The notes: a model not told the origin generated them from the sequence alone. Shown: positions 32,675 to 46,534, numbered from the stretch's first letter. The stretch is 64,000 bases of DNA from Evernia prunastri (GCA_003184365.1 NKYR01000028.1:124268-188267), one strand, 5' to 3'. A program made the numbers and translations.

Positions 32675-35600
32675 ATGCCTTCCTTGCCCGTTAACGGTGC
32701 GCCAAAGAGCAATGGCCCATTAACAAATGGCGATGCACATCCCACCAAAGAGCAATCGCGCTCGAGGAATCTAAGCTCTTACGCCTCCAAATTCAAAATC
32801 GCAGACCATTTCATCGGCGGCAACCACCTGAAAGCGGCTCCAGCAGGCTCCGTTAAGGATTTCGTCGCCAACAACGATGGCCACACCGTCATTACTAGTG
32901 TAAGCCTCTCCTCACAAACAGCCTCCTCAGTGCTGGACTGACGAGCACATAGGTGCTTATTGCCAACAACGGTATCGCTGCAGTCAAAGAGATAAGATCA
33001 GTACGAAAATGGGCCTACGAGACGTTCCTAGACGAGCGGGCCATACAGTTCACCGTCATGGCCACACCAGAAGATTTGGCAGCAAATGCAGACTACATCA
33101 GAATGGCGGATCAATATGTTGAGGTGAGTCAGGTTCCATGGCAAGGCTACGAGCATTCTGGCTTCAGAATGCTGTCAATAGCAAGAAACAGTGCTGATCT
33201 TGTGTACACAGGTGCCCGGCGGTACCAACAACAACAACTACGCCAATGTGGAATTGATTGTCGATATCGCTGAGCGAATGAACGTCCACGCGGTTTGGGC
33301 CGGATGGTGAGCATTCGCTCTATCGTCTTTCTTGAGCGGGCAGAGCTAACAACTTCATAGGGGACACGCCTCAGAAAACCCAAAATTGCCCGAATCCCTA
33401 GCAGCATCACCTAAGAGAATTATATTTATCGGTCCCCCAGGCTCGGCGATGCGATCTTTGGGTGACAAGATATCCTCCACCATCGTTGCACAACACGCAA
33501 AAGTCCCCTGTATCCCGTGGTCTGGTGAAGGAGTTGACAAGGTCCGAATCGACGAAGAAGGCATTGTCGCGGTCGACGATGACGTATATGACAAAGGCTG
33601 CACACACTCACCCAAGGAGGGTCTAGAAGCAGCGCGCAAGATCGGCTTTCCTGTGATGGTGAAGGCCTCGGAAGGAGGTGGAGGCAAGGGTATCCGCAAA
33701 GTGGACAATGAGGAGAATTTTACCACTCTCTACAATGCCGCTGCGAGTGAGGTGCCTGGCTCACCCATATTTATAATGAAACTTGCCGGCAATGCCAGGC
33801 ATTTGGAGGTACAGCTGCTGGCCGACGAGTACGGGAACAACATCTCGCTCTTCGGAAGGGATTGTTCCGTACAGAGGAGACATCAAAAGATCATTGAAGA
33901 GGCTCCTGTCACAATTGCCAGACCTTCAACATTTCAAGCCATGGAGAAGGCCGCCGTCCGGCTTGGTAGGCTTGTGGGTTATGTTTCCGCCGGTACTGTA
34001 GAGTATCTCTACTCGCACGCTGATGACAAGTTCTATTTCTTGGAGCTGAACCCCCGATTGCAAGTCGAGCATCCAACAACAGAAATGGTTAGCGGTGTCA
34101 ACCTTCCAGCTGCCCAATTACAGATAGCTATGGGTCTTCCCCTTCACAGAATACGAGATATCCGAATCCTGTACGGGGCAGACCCACAGTCAACATCGGA
34201 AATTGATTTCGACTTCTCCAATCAAGACAGTCTCAAATCCCAACGGCGGCCGACTCCTAAAGGCCACACGACGGCCTGTCGGATCACATCGGAAGATCCG
34301 GGCGAGGGTTTCAAGCCTTCAAGCGGTATGATGCATGAACTCAATTTCCGAAGTAGCTCGAACGTGTGGGGTTACTTCTCCGTCGGTACCGCGGGAGGTA
34401 TTCACAGCTTCTCCGACAGTCAATTCGGTCACATTTTTGCATATGGAGAAAATCGTTCCGCGTCTAGAAAACACATGGTCGTCGCACTAAAGGAACTCAG
34501 TATCCGTGGTGACTTCCGTACAACGGTCGAGTACCTTATTAAGCTCCTTGAGACGCCTGCTTTCGAGGACAACACGATCACGACTGGTTGGCTCGACGAG
34601 CTGATCACCAACAAGTTGACAGCAGAGAGACCCGATCCAATATTAGCCGTAGTCTCTGGAGCCGTCACCAAAGCTCACGTCGCGAGCGAAGGCTGCATAG
34701 CAGAGTATCGGAAAGGTCTTGAAAAGGGCCAGGTGCCGGCGAAAGATGTCTTGAAAACCGTTTTCCTGGTCGACTTTATCTACGAAGGTATTCGCTACAA
34801 ATTCACAGCGACACGATCTAGTGTGGATAGTTACCATCTCTTCATCAACGGATCAAAGTGCGCTGTCGGTGTGCGAAGCCTTGCTGATGGTGGACTGCTC
34901 ATCCTGCTTAGCGGAAAAAGTCACAACATCTACTGGAAGGAAGAAGTCGGTGCCACCCGTATCAGCGTTGACAGCAAGACATGTCTCCTCGAGCAGGAGA
35001 ACGACCCTACCCAGCTGCGGACACCCAGTCCGGGTAAGCTTGTAAAGTTCACAGTAGAGAACGGCGAGCACGTCAAAGCAGGACAAGCGTTCGCGGAAGT
35101 CGAAGTCATGAAGATGTACATGCCATTGATTACTCAGGAAGCAGGCACAGTGAACCTTATCAAGCAGCCTGGAGCAGTTCTGGCAGCAGGCGACATTTTG
35201 GGTATACTCGCTTTGGACGATCCGTCTCGTGTCAAACACGCGCAGCCATTCTCAGCTCAATTACCCGATCTCGGACCGCCGCAAGTGGTTGGTAACAAGC
35301 CCCCGCAGAGATTTGTCTTGCTGCACAGTATCCTACAGAATATTCTCCAAGGCTTCGACAACCAAGTGATTATGGCATCTACACTCAATGAGTTGATTGA
35401 AGTCCTCCGTGACCCTGAGTTACCCTATGGCGAATGGAATGCTCAGTTCTCAGCTCTACATGCCCGAATGCCTAGCAAGCTAGACTCGCAGTTTGCTCAA
35501 ATTGTCGAGCGAGCGAAATCACGAAAGTCGGAATTCCCAGCAAAGCAATTGACCAAGGCAATGACTCGCTTCCTCGAAGACAGTGTCAGTCCTGGAGACG

Positions 35601-38600
35601 TCGACGTGTTGAAGTCCGCTCTTCAACCATTGGTGGAGGTAATGAATCGGTACACCGAGGGCCTGAAGGTTCACGAATACGAAGTCTTCTGCAATCTCCT
35701 TGACCAATACTACGACGTCGAAAAGCTTTGGTCAACCCGCAACTCTCGTGATGAGGATGTAGTACTCAAGCTCAGGGAACAGAACAAAGATGACATACTC
35801 AAAGTCGTTCACACCGTACTCTCGCATAGTAGAATTGGGGCTAAGAACAACCTTGTTCTCGCAATTCTCGAGATGTACCGCCCGAATAACCCAAACACTG
35901 TCAACGTTGCAAAGTATTTCCGATCACACTTGCGGAAGCTGACCGACCTGGAGTCGAGAGCAACAGCCAAAATCACTCTCAAAGCTCGAGAGGTACTCAT
36001 CCAGTGCGCTCTGCCATCTCTTGAAGAGCGAGAGTCACAAATGGAGCACATCCTTCGGTCCTCTGTAGTCGAGTCAAAATATGGAGAGACTGGCTGGGAT
36101 CATCGGGAACCTAACTTGGATGTGATCAGGGAAGTGATCGATTCCAAATATGTCGTTTTCGACGTTCTTCCAAAGTTCTTTGGATACCATGACCCTTGGG
36201 TCTCACTGGCCGCGCTCGAGGTTTATGTTCGTCGCGCATACCGAGCTTATTCACTAAAAGTCATCGACTACCACACAGATATGGAACCACCTTTCATTAT
36301 TTCCTGGGATTTCTTACTTCGCAAACTTGGCCACCAGGATTTTGGGATGCCGGTCACTTCCTCGTTTTCTTCCACGCCCGCCACGCCCGTAACAGAGGGC
36401 AACCCATTCCAACGCATCAGCTCCATCAGTGACATGTCATATCTCGCCAATCGAGATGCCTCGGAGCCTTTGCGAAAGGGTGTCATTGTCCCTGTGCAAT
36501 ATTTGGACGAAACCGAAGAATACCTACAGCGAGCACTAGAGGTCTTCCCAGCCATTGGACCAAGACAAAAGTCAGAGACTGGTTTGTTACCAGAGTTGAC
36601 GTCACGTAGAAAACCTTCGCCCAGACGGGAACCGGAACCGGACCTGACATCTGTCTGCAATGTAGCTATCCGAGACGTTGAGTCTTACGACGACACTGAG
36701 GTACTGAATAGAATCACTGACATCGTCAATGACTTCAAGTCAGAATTGCTCTTGCGGAGGGTACGACGGATCAGCTTCATCTGTGGACACAAAGATGGAA
36801 CGTACCCTGGTTACTTTACGTTCCGTGGTCCGACCTACGAGGAGGATGACAGCATTCGACACATAGAGCCGGCCCTTGCATTCCAGCTTGAGCTGGGAAG
36901 ACTGTCCAAGTTCCGCATCAAGCCTGTGTTTACGGAAAACAGGAACATCCACGTCTACGAGGCCATCGGGAAGGCCGACAACAGCGACAAGGCCATTGAC
37001 AAGAGATACTTCACACGAGCAGTGGTACGACCAGGCAGACTACGAGACGAAATTCCCACAGCTGAATATCTCATATCAGAAGCCGACAGACTTATGACTG
37101 ATATTCTTGACGCTTTGGAGATTATCGGCAACAATAATTCTGACTTAAACCACATTTTCATTAACTTCTCCGCGGTATTTCCCCTCAAGCCACAGGAGGT
37201 CGAGGAGGCGCTTGCTGGCTTCCTCGAACGGTTCGGTCGACGGGCCTGGCGGCTACGTGTGACAGGCGCAGAGATTCGCATCGTTTGTACAGATCCCAAA
37301 ACTGGATTGCCCTATCCCTTGCGCTGCGTCATTACCAATACGTCGGGCTATGTGATCCAAGTTGAGATGTACGCTGAGAAGATGTCTGACAAAGGAGGCG
37401 AATGGCTCTTCCACAGCATTGGCGGCACCACAAGGATTGGCGCTATGCATTTAAGACCAGTCTCGACGCCTTATCCGACCAAAGAATGGCTGCAGCCCAA
37501 GAGATACAAGGCTCATCTTATGGGAACCCAATACGTTTATGACTTTCCAGATCTCTTTCGACAAGCCTTTCAAAACAACTGGCAGAAAGCTGTTGCAAAG
37601 CATCCTTCTCTGGCGAGCAAACAGCCCGAAATTGACGAATGTATGGACTACAGTGAATTGGTTCTTGACGAGCATGATGATCTCGCGGAAGTCTCTCGTG
37701 AGGCTGGTACTAACACCCATGGTATGGTAGGATGGCTTGTCACAGCGAAGACACCAGAGTATCCCAAAGGTCGAAGATTCATCATTGTCGCGAACGATAT
37801 AACCTTTAAGATCGGTTCCTTTGGGCCCACGGAAGACAAGTTCTTCTTCAAATGTACAGAGCTTGCGCGGAAGTTGGGGATTCCGCGGATTTACTTATCA
37901 GCGAACTCTGGCGCCCGCATAGGCATGGCTGAAGAGCTGATTCCTCATTTCTCAGCTGCGTGGAATGTTCCAGAGAAACCTCAAGCCGGCTTCAAGTATT
38001 TGTACCTGACCCCGGCCATGAAGGAGCGTTTCGAGGATGGAAAGTCGAGGGGTGTAATAACCGAGAAGATCACAGAGGACGGCGAAGTACGACACAAGAT
38101 TACCACTATCATCGGTCAGGAGGATGGTTTAGGTGTTGAGTGTCTCAAAGGATCTGGTCTGATTGCTGGCGAGACCTCGAAAGCGTACGAAGATATCTTC
38201 ACACTCACACTGGTTACCTGTCGATCAGTTGGTAGGTACACCCAGAGCAAGCTAGGTTTTCCTTGCTAATATTTCTAGGTATTGGCGCGTACCTTGTCCG
38301 CCTGGGGCAGAGAGCCATCCAGATTGAAGGTCAACCAATCATCTTGACTGGAGCAGCGGCCATCAACAAGCTGTTGGGCCGTGAGGTGTACACTTCCAAT
38401 CTTCAACTTGGTGGCACCCAAATTATGTACAAGAATGGCGTTTCACACATGACTGCGACCGATGACTTTGAAGGAGTATCGAAAATTGTTGACTGGATGT
38501 CTTATGTGCCTGAGAAGAAGAACAGCCCCATACCGATTGGATTATATGCGGATCCATGGGATCGTAACGTCGCCTATTTTCCACCTGCGAAGCAAACGTA

Positions 38601-39844
38601 TGATGTCCGATGGCTAATAGCTGGCAAGGAAGACGAGGAAGGGTTCTTATCTGGTCTGTTCGATAGGGACTCATTCCAGGAATCTTTAGGCGGCTGGGCT
38701 CGTACGGTCGTTGTGGGTCGTGCCCGACTTGGTGGTATTCCAATAGGTGTCATAGGAGTAGAGACACGTTCAGTGGAGAATGTCACCCCTGCAGACCCGG
38801 CGAATCCAGACTCGATGGAACAAATCACGCAAGAGGCTGGAGGCGTGTGGTATCCCAATTCAGCTTTCAAGACTGCACAGGCCATCCGCGACTTTAACAA
38901 TGGCGAGCAGCTACCACTAATGATCCTTGCTAATTGGAGAGGTTTCTCGGGTGGTCAACGCGACATGTACAACGAGGTCCTCAAATATGGATCATACATC
39001 GTCGACGCTTTGGTCAAATACGAGCAACCTATCTTTGTCTACATTCCACCATTTGGTGAGCTTCGTGGAGGTTCATGGGTATGCTTGACACTCTGTCTAC
39101 AGACGAAAGCATGTACGCTAACAATACGTTTAGGTTGTGGTTGATCCTACTATCAACCCAGACTACATGGAGATGTACGCCGATGAAGATGCCCGCGGCG
39201 GTGTACTGGAACCCGAGGGTATCGTGAACATCAAGTTCCGCCGCGATAAACAGCTCGAAACCATGGCTCGTCTTGACGCTACCTATGCCGAACTCAAGGC
39301 ACAATTATTGGACAAATCTCTTCCCTCAGACAAGCAGAGCGACATCAAGGTCAAGATGCAGGAGCGTGAGCAGTTGCTGTTGCCTGTCTACTCGCAGATC
39401 TCTCTTCAATTCGCCGATCTCCATGACCGTGCAGGCAGAATGCAGGCCAAGAACACAATTCGCCACCCACTTCAATGGAAGAACGCTCGTCGGTTCTTCT
39501 ACTGGCGCCTTCGTCGTCGTCTCAATGAAGAGTCCCTGATCAACAAAATAGCCCACACGTCGACTCGTGATCCAAAGGCCCGAGCGAGTAGCCTACGGAC
39601 ACTGCGCGCCTGGACTGATATTGAAGACTTTGAGCACAACGATCGGGCAGTGGCAACATGGTACGAGGAGAATCGCAAAAGTGTGCAGACCAAGTTGGAC
39701 GGGCTCAAGTCAGAGAGCGTGGCTTTTGATATTGGAGCACTTCTCAATGCCAACAAGGAAGGTGGCATGAAAGGACTCAAACAGTTCTTGGACACGATGC
39801 CTATCGAGGAACGGGAGCAGGCATTTAAGTATCTGAAAGGATGA
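32675..39844 (+). CDS. ACC1: Acetyl-CoA carboxylase
   Basis: Six exons (32675-32899, 32953-33123, 33212-33306, 33361-38231, 38279-39078, 39134-39844) give 2290 residues, the expected length for fungal ACC. The biotin carboxylase domain covers about 55-560, with the ATP-grasp glycine loop KASEGGGGKGI near 263-273. The biotin carrier motif EVMKM puts the biotinyl lysine at 748. A central regulatory region of about 750 residues follows, and then the carboxyltransferase domain with SANSGARIGMAEEL and later RGFSGGQRDMYNEVL. All domains look intact. The enzyme makes malonyl-CoA in the cytosol, the first committed step of fatty-acid and polyketide supply, and is normally essential. The early introns cluster at the 5' end, as is common for long fungal genes. 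Confidence 0.98.
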
Positions 39845-40239
39845 TTTTGATTTGAGGAGGAGATGTATTGTACAACTGTACATTGACTTTATCAGAGCCT
39901 TCATGTGCTTCTTTGGCGCTTCGTGGATGAAGACTGGCGTTGTATATTTGGTGGAAGACATAGACTCTGATTGATAGTGTATCTAATGACTTAAAGGCTG
40001 CTCGTGGCTTAGTCAACCTAAGCTGCACATTCACTCTTATAATCAAGTAGGCCTCCGAAATGATCACTCTCTCGCCTCTGCCCTGCGGTATCGGGGATTC
40101 TACAATAGGACTAACGCCGGACTGATTCAGCCAAAGTCCTCGAAATCTCGTCTTTTTGATTTTCGACGGTGGGCATCTTCCTTCATATTTTACATATAAG
40201 TCTCGATTTTATCAAATGCAAGATTCTCATCGCTCAGCT
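39845..40239. other. Gap between ACC1 and CBR1
   Basis: This holds the ACC1 3' flank and the CBR1 promoter. No other structure was seen. An upstream in-frame ATG at 40216 would lengthen CBR1 by eight residues. Confidence 0.5.
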
Positions 40240-41401
40240 ATGTCTAAAAGTCAACAATCAATAACCACATCTCTCCTCTCCCCTCAATTCATTAATGGCG
40301 TCTACATACCATCCGGCCTGCTGATACTCGGTGTGGGCATTGTTAAATTTGAATGGCTCCCTTTTGCGATAGCTGTGTCCCTGGTACTTGGAGCATGGAA
40401 GATATACGGCGCCGGTCAGCCAAGATTCCCTCGTTGAAGGATCATTGAAAGGGAGAGGCTAACGTTGACCAACCTCAAAGCCCCAGAGCTGGCCCCCGTG
40501 CCTGAGAAAATGATTGTCCCGAACGCACTCAAGCCAGACGTTTTCCAGGATTTCCCCTTGAAGGAGAAAACAGTCCTCTCTCATAACGTGGCAATGTAGT
40601 GCCCTCACTATGAGAATCTCATGGGACACACAAGCTAACACTTCGCAGCTACCGATTCAGCCTTCAAACGCCTACGCAGATCCTCGGTCTCCCAATCGGC
40701 CAACATATGTCCGTTGCAGCTACACTTGACGTAAACGGCGAATCCAAAGAAGTCGTGCGCTCCTACACACCTATCTCCTCAGACGAGAACCTCGGCTACT
40801 TCGACCTCCTTATCAAATCATATCCCCAGGGAAACATCTCGAGACATATGGGAACCCTCAAGATTGGAGACAGCTTGAAGGTCAGGGGTCCCAAGGGGGC
40901 GATGGTTTACACGCCAGGATTGGTCAAGCGTTTTGGTATGATCGCTGGTGGGACTGGGATCACCCCCATGCTGCAGATAATCAGGGCCATTGTTAGAGGA
41001 CGACCCAGGAATGGGGGAAAGGACACTACCGAGGTCGACCTCATTTTCGCGAACGTCAACTACGAGGACATCCTCTTGAAAGAGGACCTGGACGCGCTGG
41101 CAAAGGAGGATCCTCATTTCAGGGTATTTTACGTTCTCAACAATCCTCCGGAGAAATGGGATGGCGGCGTCGGATTCTGCACACCAGACATGATCAAGGT
41201 AGAGCTCGGGTACAGCGAACTATGTACTTGCGACTGGCTGACAGACCACAGGCTAAACTACCTCCTCCAAGCCCTGACATGAAGCTCCTTCTTTGTGGGC
41301 CTCCACCGATGATCAGCGCCATGAAGAAAGCAACCGACTCGTTAGGCTACGAGAAGCCAAGGCCTGTTAGCAAGTTGGGCGATCAAGTCTTTTGCTTCTA
41401 A
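40240..41401 (+). CDS. CBR1: NADH-cytochrome b5 reductase (Cbr1 type)
   Basis: Four exons (40240-40414, 40481-40595, 40649-41198, 41252-41401) give 329 residues. An N-terminal hydrophobic segment (YIPSGLLILGVGIVKF and following) anchors the enzyme in the outer mitochondrial or ER membrane. The FAD domain shows the RSYTPIS motif (binds flavin) and the NAD domain shows GMIAGGTGITPMLQ and the C-terminal LLLCGPPPMI, all diagnostic of the family. It passes electrons from NADH to cytochrome b5 for fatty-acid desaturation and sterol synthesis. The ATG at 40240 was preferred; 40216 is a possible alternative start. It follows ACC1 on the same strand and converges with SND2, 276 bp away. Confidence 0.95.
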
Positions 41402-41677
41402 TCCTTTCCTCTTCTCCAGAGCCGCTAGTCGATAAATACCCTGTTTCAATCCTGTTGTTGGATGTTTTCGAGGTGTTGATATGGGAAAGCGAGCACAGTT
41501 GCATTATCCTTTGTTGCGGTGTCATTGGCTAAGCCCGCATGAGGTCCACATCTCTAAAAAGCGTTACTGTGATGCCGTAACGGACCCGGGATATTAGTTC
41601 GTGCAGCTCATCGCACAAGTCGTAATATGTCACTTAAATACCGGCCATCAACTGGCAGATCTCTGCAGAACAATGCA

Positions 41678-42273
41678 TCACCGATATTGCACCTTCTGAC
41701 CTCCCCTCTTCTCAAGCTTTTTCTGCCTCTTGCTGTCTCCACCTCCATCTGATGCTTGTGCACCACCGTCACCCTGTCCAGCCATCCCCGCCATCCCCTT
41801 CCTCATCCCCATCACCGTAGTCGAAGCGATCCACACGGAATACACCGGCACCACAGCGTACATCCACCAAGCTTTATTCCCAACAAGCGCAGCACCGGCG
41901 ATGCACGCCCACGTCCAGTACAGCAGATCCCACAGGAAATCCGTCAACCCCTTCGCCTCGAGGTCCTCCCCGGCTCTCTTCAGCTCTCCGTTCTCGGCGT
42001 ACGTGGGCCGCCCGATCCTCTCGAGCCAGAATTCGACGAGCCAGGCGGGCAGCGACAGGAGGACCCAGAGGAGGAGCGTGTTCCGTGTGTAGGTGGAGCG
42101 GTACACGAGGAGGCGCATCAGGAGGAAGAAGACGTTGTTCCCGAGGGAGATGAGGTGGGCTTGGTTGAGCTGGGTGGTGTTGCGCGCGGCGAGTTGTTTC
42201 GCGGCTTTCTGGTCGTTTGTGTCAGTACAAGTCTTGTAACGTAACACAGTGAATAAAATCGTACCTGTGCCAT
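41678..42273 (-). CDS. SND2: SND2/TMEM208 family ER membrane protein
   Basis: Two exons, a 9-nt first exon (42273..42265, Met-Ala-Gln) and 42208..41678, give 179 residues. The 56-nt intron has a GTACGA donor and CCAG acceptor. The start KAAKQLAARNTTQLNQ and the helix pairs NNVFFLLMRLLVY and LLLWVLLSLPAWLVEFWLE match the family, as does the later DLLYWTWACIAGAALVG segment. The C-terminus is basic (KRQKKLEKRG). Snd2/TMEM208 is part of the SND route that delivers tail-anchored and other membrane proteins to the ER independently of SRP. It is divergent from CDC27 with about 570 bp between starts. Confidence 0.85.
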
Positions 42274-42843
42274 CGTGAAGGACAAGTGTTAACGATGCAT
42301 TAGCGAACAGATGTCTCATGCTCGAGGCTCGTTGGTTGTCGGTAGCAACTTTCCGTAGGGCTGAAATTTTAGCGCTTGCAGGGCCGCCAAAGCCCAAAAC
42401 ATCACGTCCTCGTATATGTTCATCACAAAGACAGTGCTTCGCAACGCCAGTAACAAGGTATAGTTAGTCAAGCATGCTCTTCGCTCCCTCAGCATATCTA
42501 TCCCGGGGTTCCGGATCTGCCATGCCAATTCTTTCGGCGTTGGACCGGCACAGCGTCTAATTCTCAACAAGAGAGAACCTCCTGCTACGAGTCCAGTCTC
42601 TTGAACGGAAGTCGCCTCCTTGGACAAATCCAGATAGCAGCCACGCCTTTTTTTGGAAATGGGACGGTTCGCCATGACGATATAGGTGGTCCGCAGCAAT
42701 ACTGCCCTATTCCTAGCATATCCTCAGATGAAAGGGCCCCCCCCGAGGCCCGCTGATCACCTTAACACTTTCTTCGAAGATCACTCCGATCCCACCAAAT
42801 ACTTGCGACACCCTCCTTGGAAACCTCAAAATATTCTCATTCC
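42274..42843. other. Divergent promoter region, SND2/CDC27
   Basis: The 570 bp between the SND2 and CDC27 start codons. A 127-codon frame on the minus strand (42316-42699) lies inside it but has no recognisable character. Confidence 0.5.
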
Positions 42844-45544
42844 ATGGCGTCCTACAAAATGCCTCCGAACCCTCACATCATCAGCCAACTACGACAGCTT
42901 ATCTATTACCACTTCGACTGCAATCTCCTCCGGAACGCCCTCTTCCTCGCAGGCCGACTGCATGCATACGAGCCAAGATCCTCAGAGGCTGCATATCTGC
43001 TAGCACTATGCCAACTACGGCTGGGACAGCTGAAGGCGGCATACGATAGCAGTAGGAACTCGGGGTCGAGGGGGACACATCTGGGATGTTCCTACGTCTT
43101 TGCGCAAGCATGCCTGGGCTTGGAGAGAAACATGGAAGGTGTGACAGCTATAGATCGAAGTAAGGGGTTGTGGTCCGCCAGGAACAGTTGGGGTAGGTCC
43201 AAGAGGAGGCTCTGTTTCCGAACATGGAGGCCAGGTGCTAATAATCAACCGTCGCAGGGAAACACACAGACACACGAAGACAGTACTTACCAGATGCGGC
43301 GGCAGTCTTGTGTCTGCAAGGAAAATTATGGCAAGCCCATTGTGATACGACTAAAGCTATAGAATGCTACGCCGAGGCTTTGAAGTTAAATCCCTTCATG
43401 TGGGATGCCTTCCTTGGGCTTTGCGATTTAGGTACGTGACTTAGGAGCCGGATTTGTAGGTATCGCTGACCCATGAAGGCGTCAACGTCCGGATGCCAAA
43501 CATCTTCAAGATGACTCCAGAGATGATGAGTGTGTTGTCAAACTCGACGAACGAAGAGACACCGTTAGGGATACTCGACGAGTCCCCACCTTCAAATGCC
43601 CTGTCCCAATCACATGTCAATGTAAACACCGCTAACCAACCACCTTCAAGCAATGATCCGTTCAGCATATCCAAAAATCGTATGAATGGAGACGTTCGCA
43701 ACAACGCTGGCAGCTTGGCGCTTTTCGAAAAGTTCAACAACAAAAAGAATAATGTGGCGCCAATAGAACCAATCATTCGTCCGGATCCCCAGATATTTGA
43801 CACCCCCACTGGACCGGCAGGAGGCATGGATGATTCAGTATCCTCGGGGAAAGAGATTGGTGGTCGTGCTGCAGCTGCTCCAATAGCAGCCGAGCCACCA
43901 TTGGCACCACCCAGAAAAGGGCGGACTTTGCCTGGGCTTGGTATGGACTTCAGCGTTGACGCCCCACCAAAGATGCATTCAAGTTCGACAGTAAGATCGA
44001 AGTCGAGGAGCAAGGGCGATTCTGGGGATCAAGACAATGTTACGATTAGCAGATCGTCGGCAACCAGCAACGGTGCTGGTGATCTGAAGAGGACTGTTTC
44101 GGGCAAGGCTCCGCAAGCAACAGCAGCCAGCTCCCGGCCGGAACCTGACACATCCAATGATCCGGGAGCACCGCAAAGAAGAAGCCAACGGCTATTTAAT
44201 CATATGAGAACGCAAAGTGGCAGGTTTGCGGCTTCCACGGGCAGCATCGGCGCAAAAGAGGGAAGGGAGCTCAAGAAGGCGAAGACGACCGGTACGAAAG
44301 GCAGGAGCGCAAATACCTTTAATGTCGGACGTGTTGTCAGCGGGAACCGGAAACATGGCGACCCTATGGACGTTGATGGCAAAGAGCTGCGGCCTATCGC
44401 ACATTCGGGAATCCATACTGCCGCACATAAGCCTATCGTTAATGAGAAGGTCAAAGAGTTCGAAGGCCTCCAACAGCTTCTGGACCTGTTTACAAAGCTT
44501 GGAAGCGGCTACTTCGCTCTTAGCCATTACCAGTGCCAGGATGCGCTACGATGCTTCAATTCGGTTTCTCCGAGCCAGCGAGAGACCCCCTGGGTCCTTG
44601 CTCAGATTGGCCGGGCTTTATTCGAGCAAGGATCGTATGCAGAAGCGGAAAAGACATTTGCTCGAATAAAAACCATGGCTCCATCACGCCTCGAAGATAT
44701 GGAGGTCTACTCCACTGCCCTCTGGCATCTCAATAGCGACATCGACCTCGCTTTTCTGGCTCATGAATTCATCGACATCGACCGCAATTCTCCCCAAGCC
44801 TGGTGTGCAGTTGGCAACAGTTTCTCACTCCAACGCGATCACGACCAGGCTCTCAAATGCTTCAAACGTGCCACACAACTTGATTCCAAATTCGCCTACG
44901 CCTTTACTCTCCAAGGTCACGAGCACGTTGCGAACGAAGAATACGACAAAGCACTCTTGGCTTACCGCTCCTCCATCGCTGCCGAAAACCGCCACTACAA
45001 CGCCTGGTATGGTCTCGGGAAAGTGTTCGAGAAGCAAGGCAAGTACGCCTTCGCGGAACAACACTACCGCACCGCCGCTTCTATCAATCCCACCAACGCC
45101 GTTCTCATCTGCTGCATCGGCAATGTGCTCGAGAAATTGAAGAACCCCAAAGCTGCACTGATACAGTACAGCCGAGCATGCGAGCTGTCAGACAAGACCG
45201 CTCTCTGTCGGTTCAAGAAGGCAAGGGTACTGATGGCGTTGCGGGAGCCTCAGCGGGCACTGGTGGAACTGCTGGTGCTCAAGGACATTGCGCCGGACGA
45301 GGCCAACGTGCATTTCTTGCTCGCCAGGGCTTACAAACAATTGAGGCAGAAGGCAAGTGCAATCAGGCATTTCACCATGGCGATGAATTTGGATCCAAAG
45401 GCAAGTTTCCCTCTTCCCCTCCTACTCGGGCTAGTGTGTATGAGAGAGAGAGAGGGTTTTACTAACCTGGGTTCTTAGGCTTCACATTACATCAAAGAAG
45501 CGATGGAGCAAATGGAAGACGACGATGACGACGAGGACATGTAA
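42844..45544 (+). CDS. CDC27: Anaphase-promoting complex subunit 3 (Cdc27/BimA/Nuc2), TPR protein
   Basis: Four exons (42844-43192, 43258-43431, 43479-45400, 45479-45544) give 836 residues. The start sits in CCATGG. The N-terminal TPR block begins with LRQLIYYHFDCNLLRNALFL, the APC3 signature, and continues through DAAAVLCLQGKLW. A long disordered linker (about 180-480) precedes the C-terminal TPR array (HYNAWYGLGKVFEKQGKY, FAYAFTLQGHEHV and others), which forms the binding groove for activators Cdc20/Cdh1. The acidic tail is MEDDDDDEDM. Intron 3 (45401-45478) has a GC donor (AAG|GCAAGT), a strong ACTAAC branch point and a TTAG acceptor. The complex ubiquitinates cyclin B and securin to drive anaphase. 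Confidence 0.95.
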
Positions 45545-46534
45545 TCCGAAGCGAAGCAAGCTGAGAGATAGGACAAATTTCCTTGCTGTCTCTATTGTTT
45601 TTTTTGGAAGGGCCAAGGGGGAAACTTTCGAGAGCAGGACACGCACGCATCAGGGTTGGCGTTGCATTTTGTGTGAAACACACACAGCGGCGTTTGGTTT
45701 GTCATGTGCCCCCGGTTTTCATCCTGCTTCATACATACATAACATTGCATGGATTGGGGGACGATCATGAGGTGCAGGCAGGCAGGCATGTGAGATAAAA
45801 GAGATAGCTAGCTAGCTGACGTTGCATTGAAGCTGCGGCGTTTGGGGTTTGGGGACAACTTGCACGATGCACCCGGTGATGGTTGCAAGGAACTCTACTT
45901 GCTTACTTACTCGTGCAATCAAATCGATGGGGTTGAGATGAATTGTGCGCTCCTGATCGATCGATACTTGGTGGGATAGGAGAGGGGAGAGAGAGAGTGT
46001 GTGTGTGTGTGTGAAAGATAAAAATAAATCATTCCAGTTTTCGGAAAGGGTATCTTTTTGTCTCTCTGTCTAGTCTATGCGGACGCCTATTTTCACGAGG
46101 AGTCATCTCCACCTTTCCCCCCTCCTCTTCCCTCCTTCTCGCCGTCCTACCCTCGCCCTTCCATCCGTGAGCGGAGCCAGGGCAGGGGCATTGGGGGTTC
46201 GATTGGATTCTGCTCTGTTGTGCTCTGCTCTGCTCTGCTCTCCTCCGCTCTACCCTTGCTTTCCGGTTTTATCGCCCACGCAGCGAGCGAATCAGGGGCT
46301 AGAATCCCCTCTCCTCCTCTCCAGGCCTGTGCGGAAGAGAAGAGAAAGATGTGCCGCTCGCTCGCTCTTTTCCCCGTACGTTACGTGTGTCGACCCGCCA
46401 GATATTCTTGTTTATTCTGATTAACCGGATTTATCACGGACTGGGGTATATCTAACCCGGGCACTTTCTTCCTATTCTCCCTCTTGCTTTCTTCCGCTTC
46501 CCGTGTGTTTGAAGGGTTGGGTCGGGGGGGCCAG
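45545..46534. other. Convergent 3' gap with microsatellites
   Basis: The gap between CDC27 and the convergent SLC1 gene. It contains TAGC repeats (about 45806), a GA/GT microsatellite (45980-46013) and a TCTGC repeat (46208-46240). No gene is seen. Confidence 0.5.

Noticed and set aside
42316..42699. 127-codon minus-strand frame between SND2 and CDC27
   Set aside because: It lies in the shared promoter region and has no family features.
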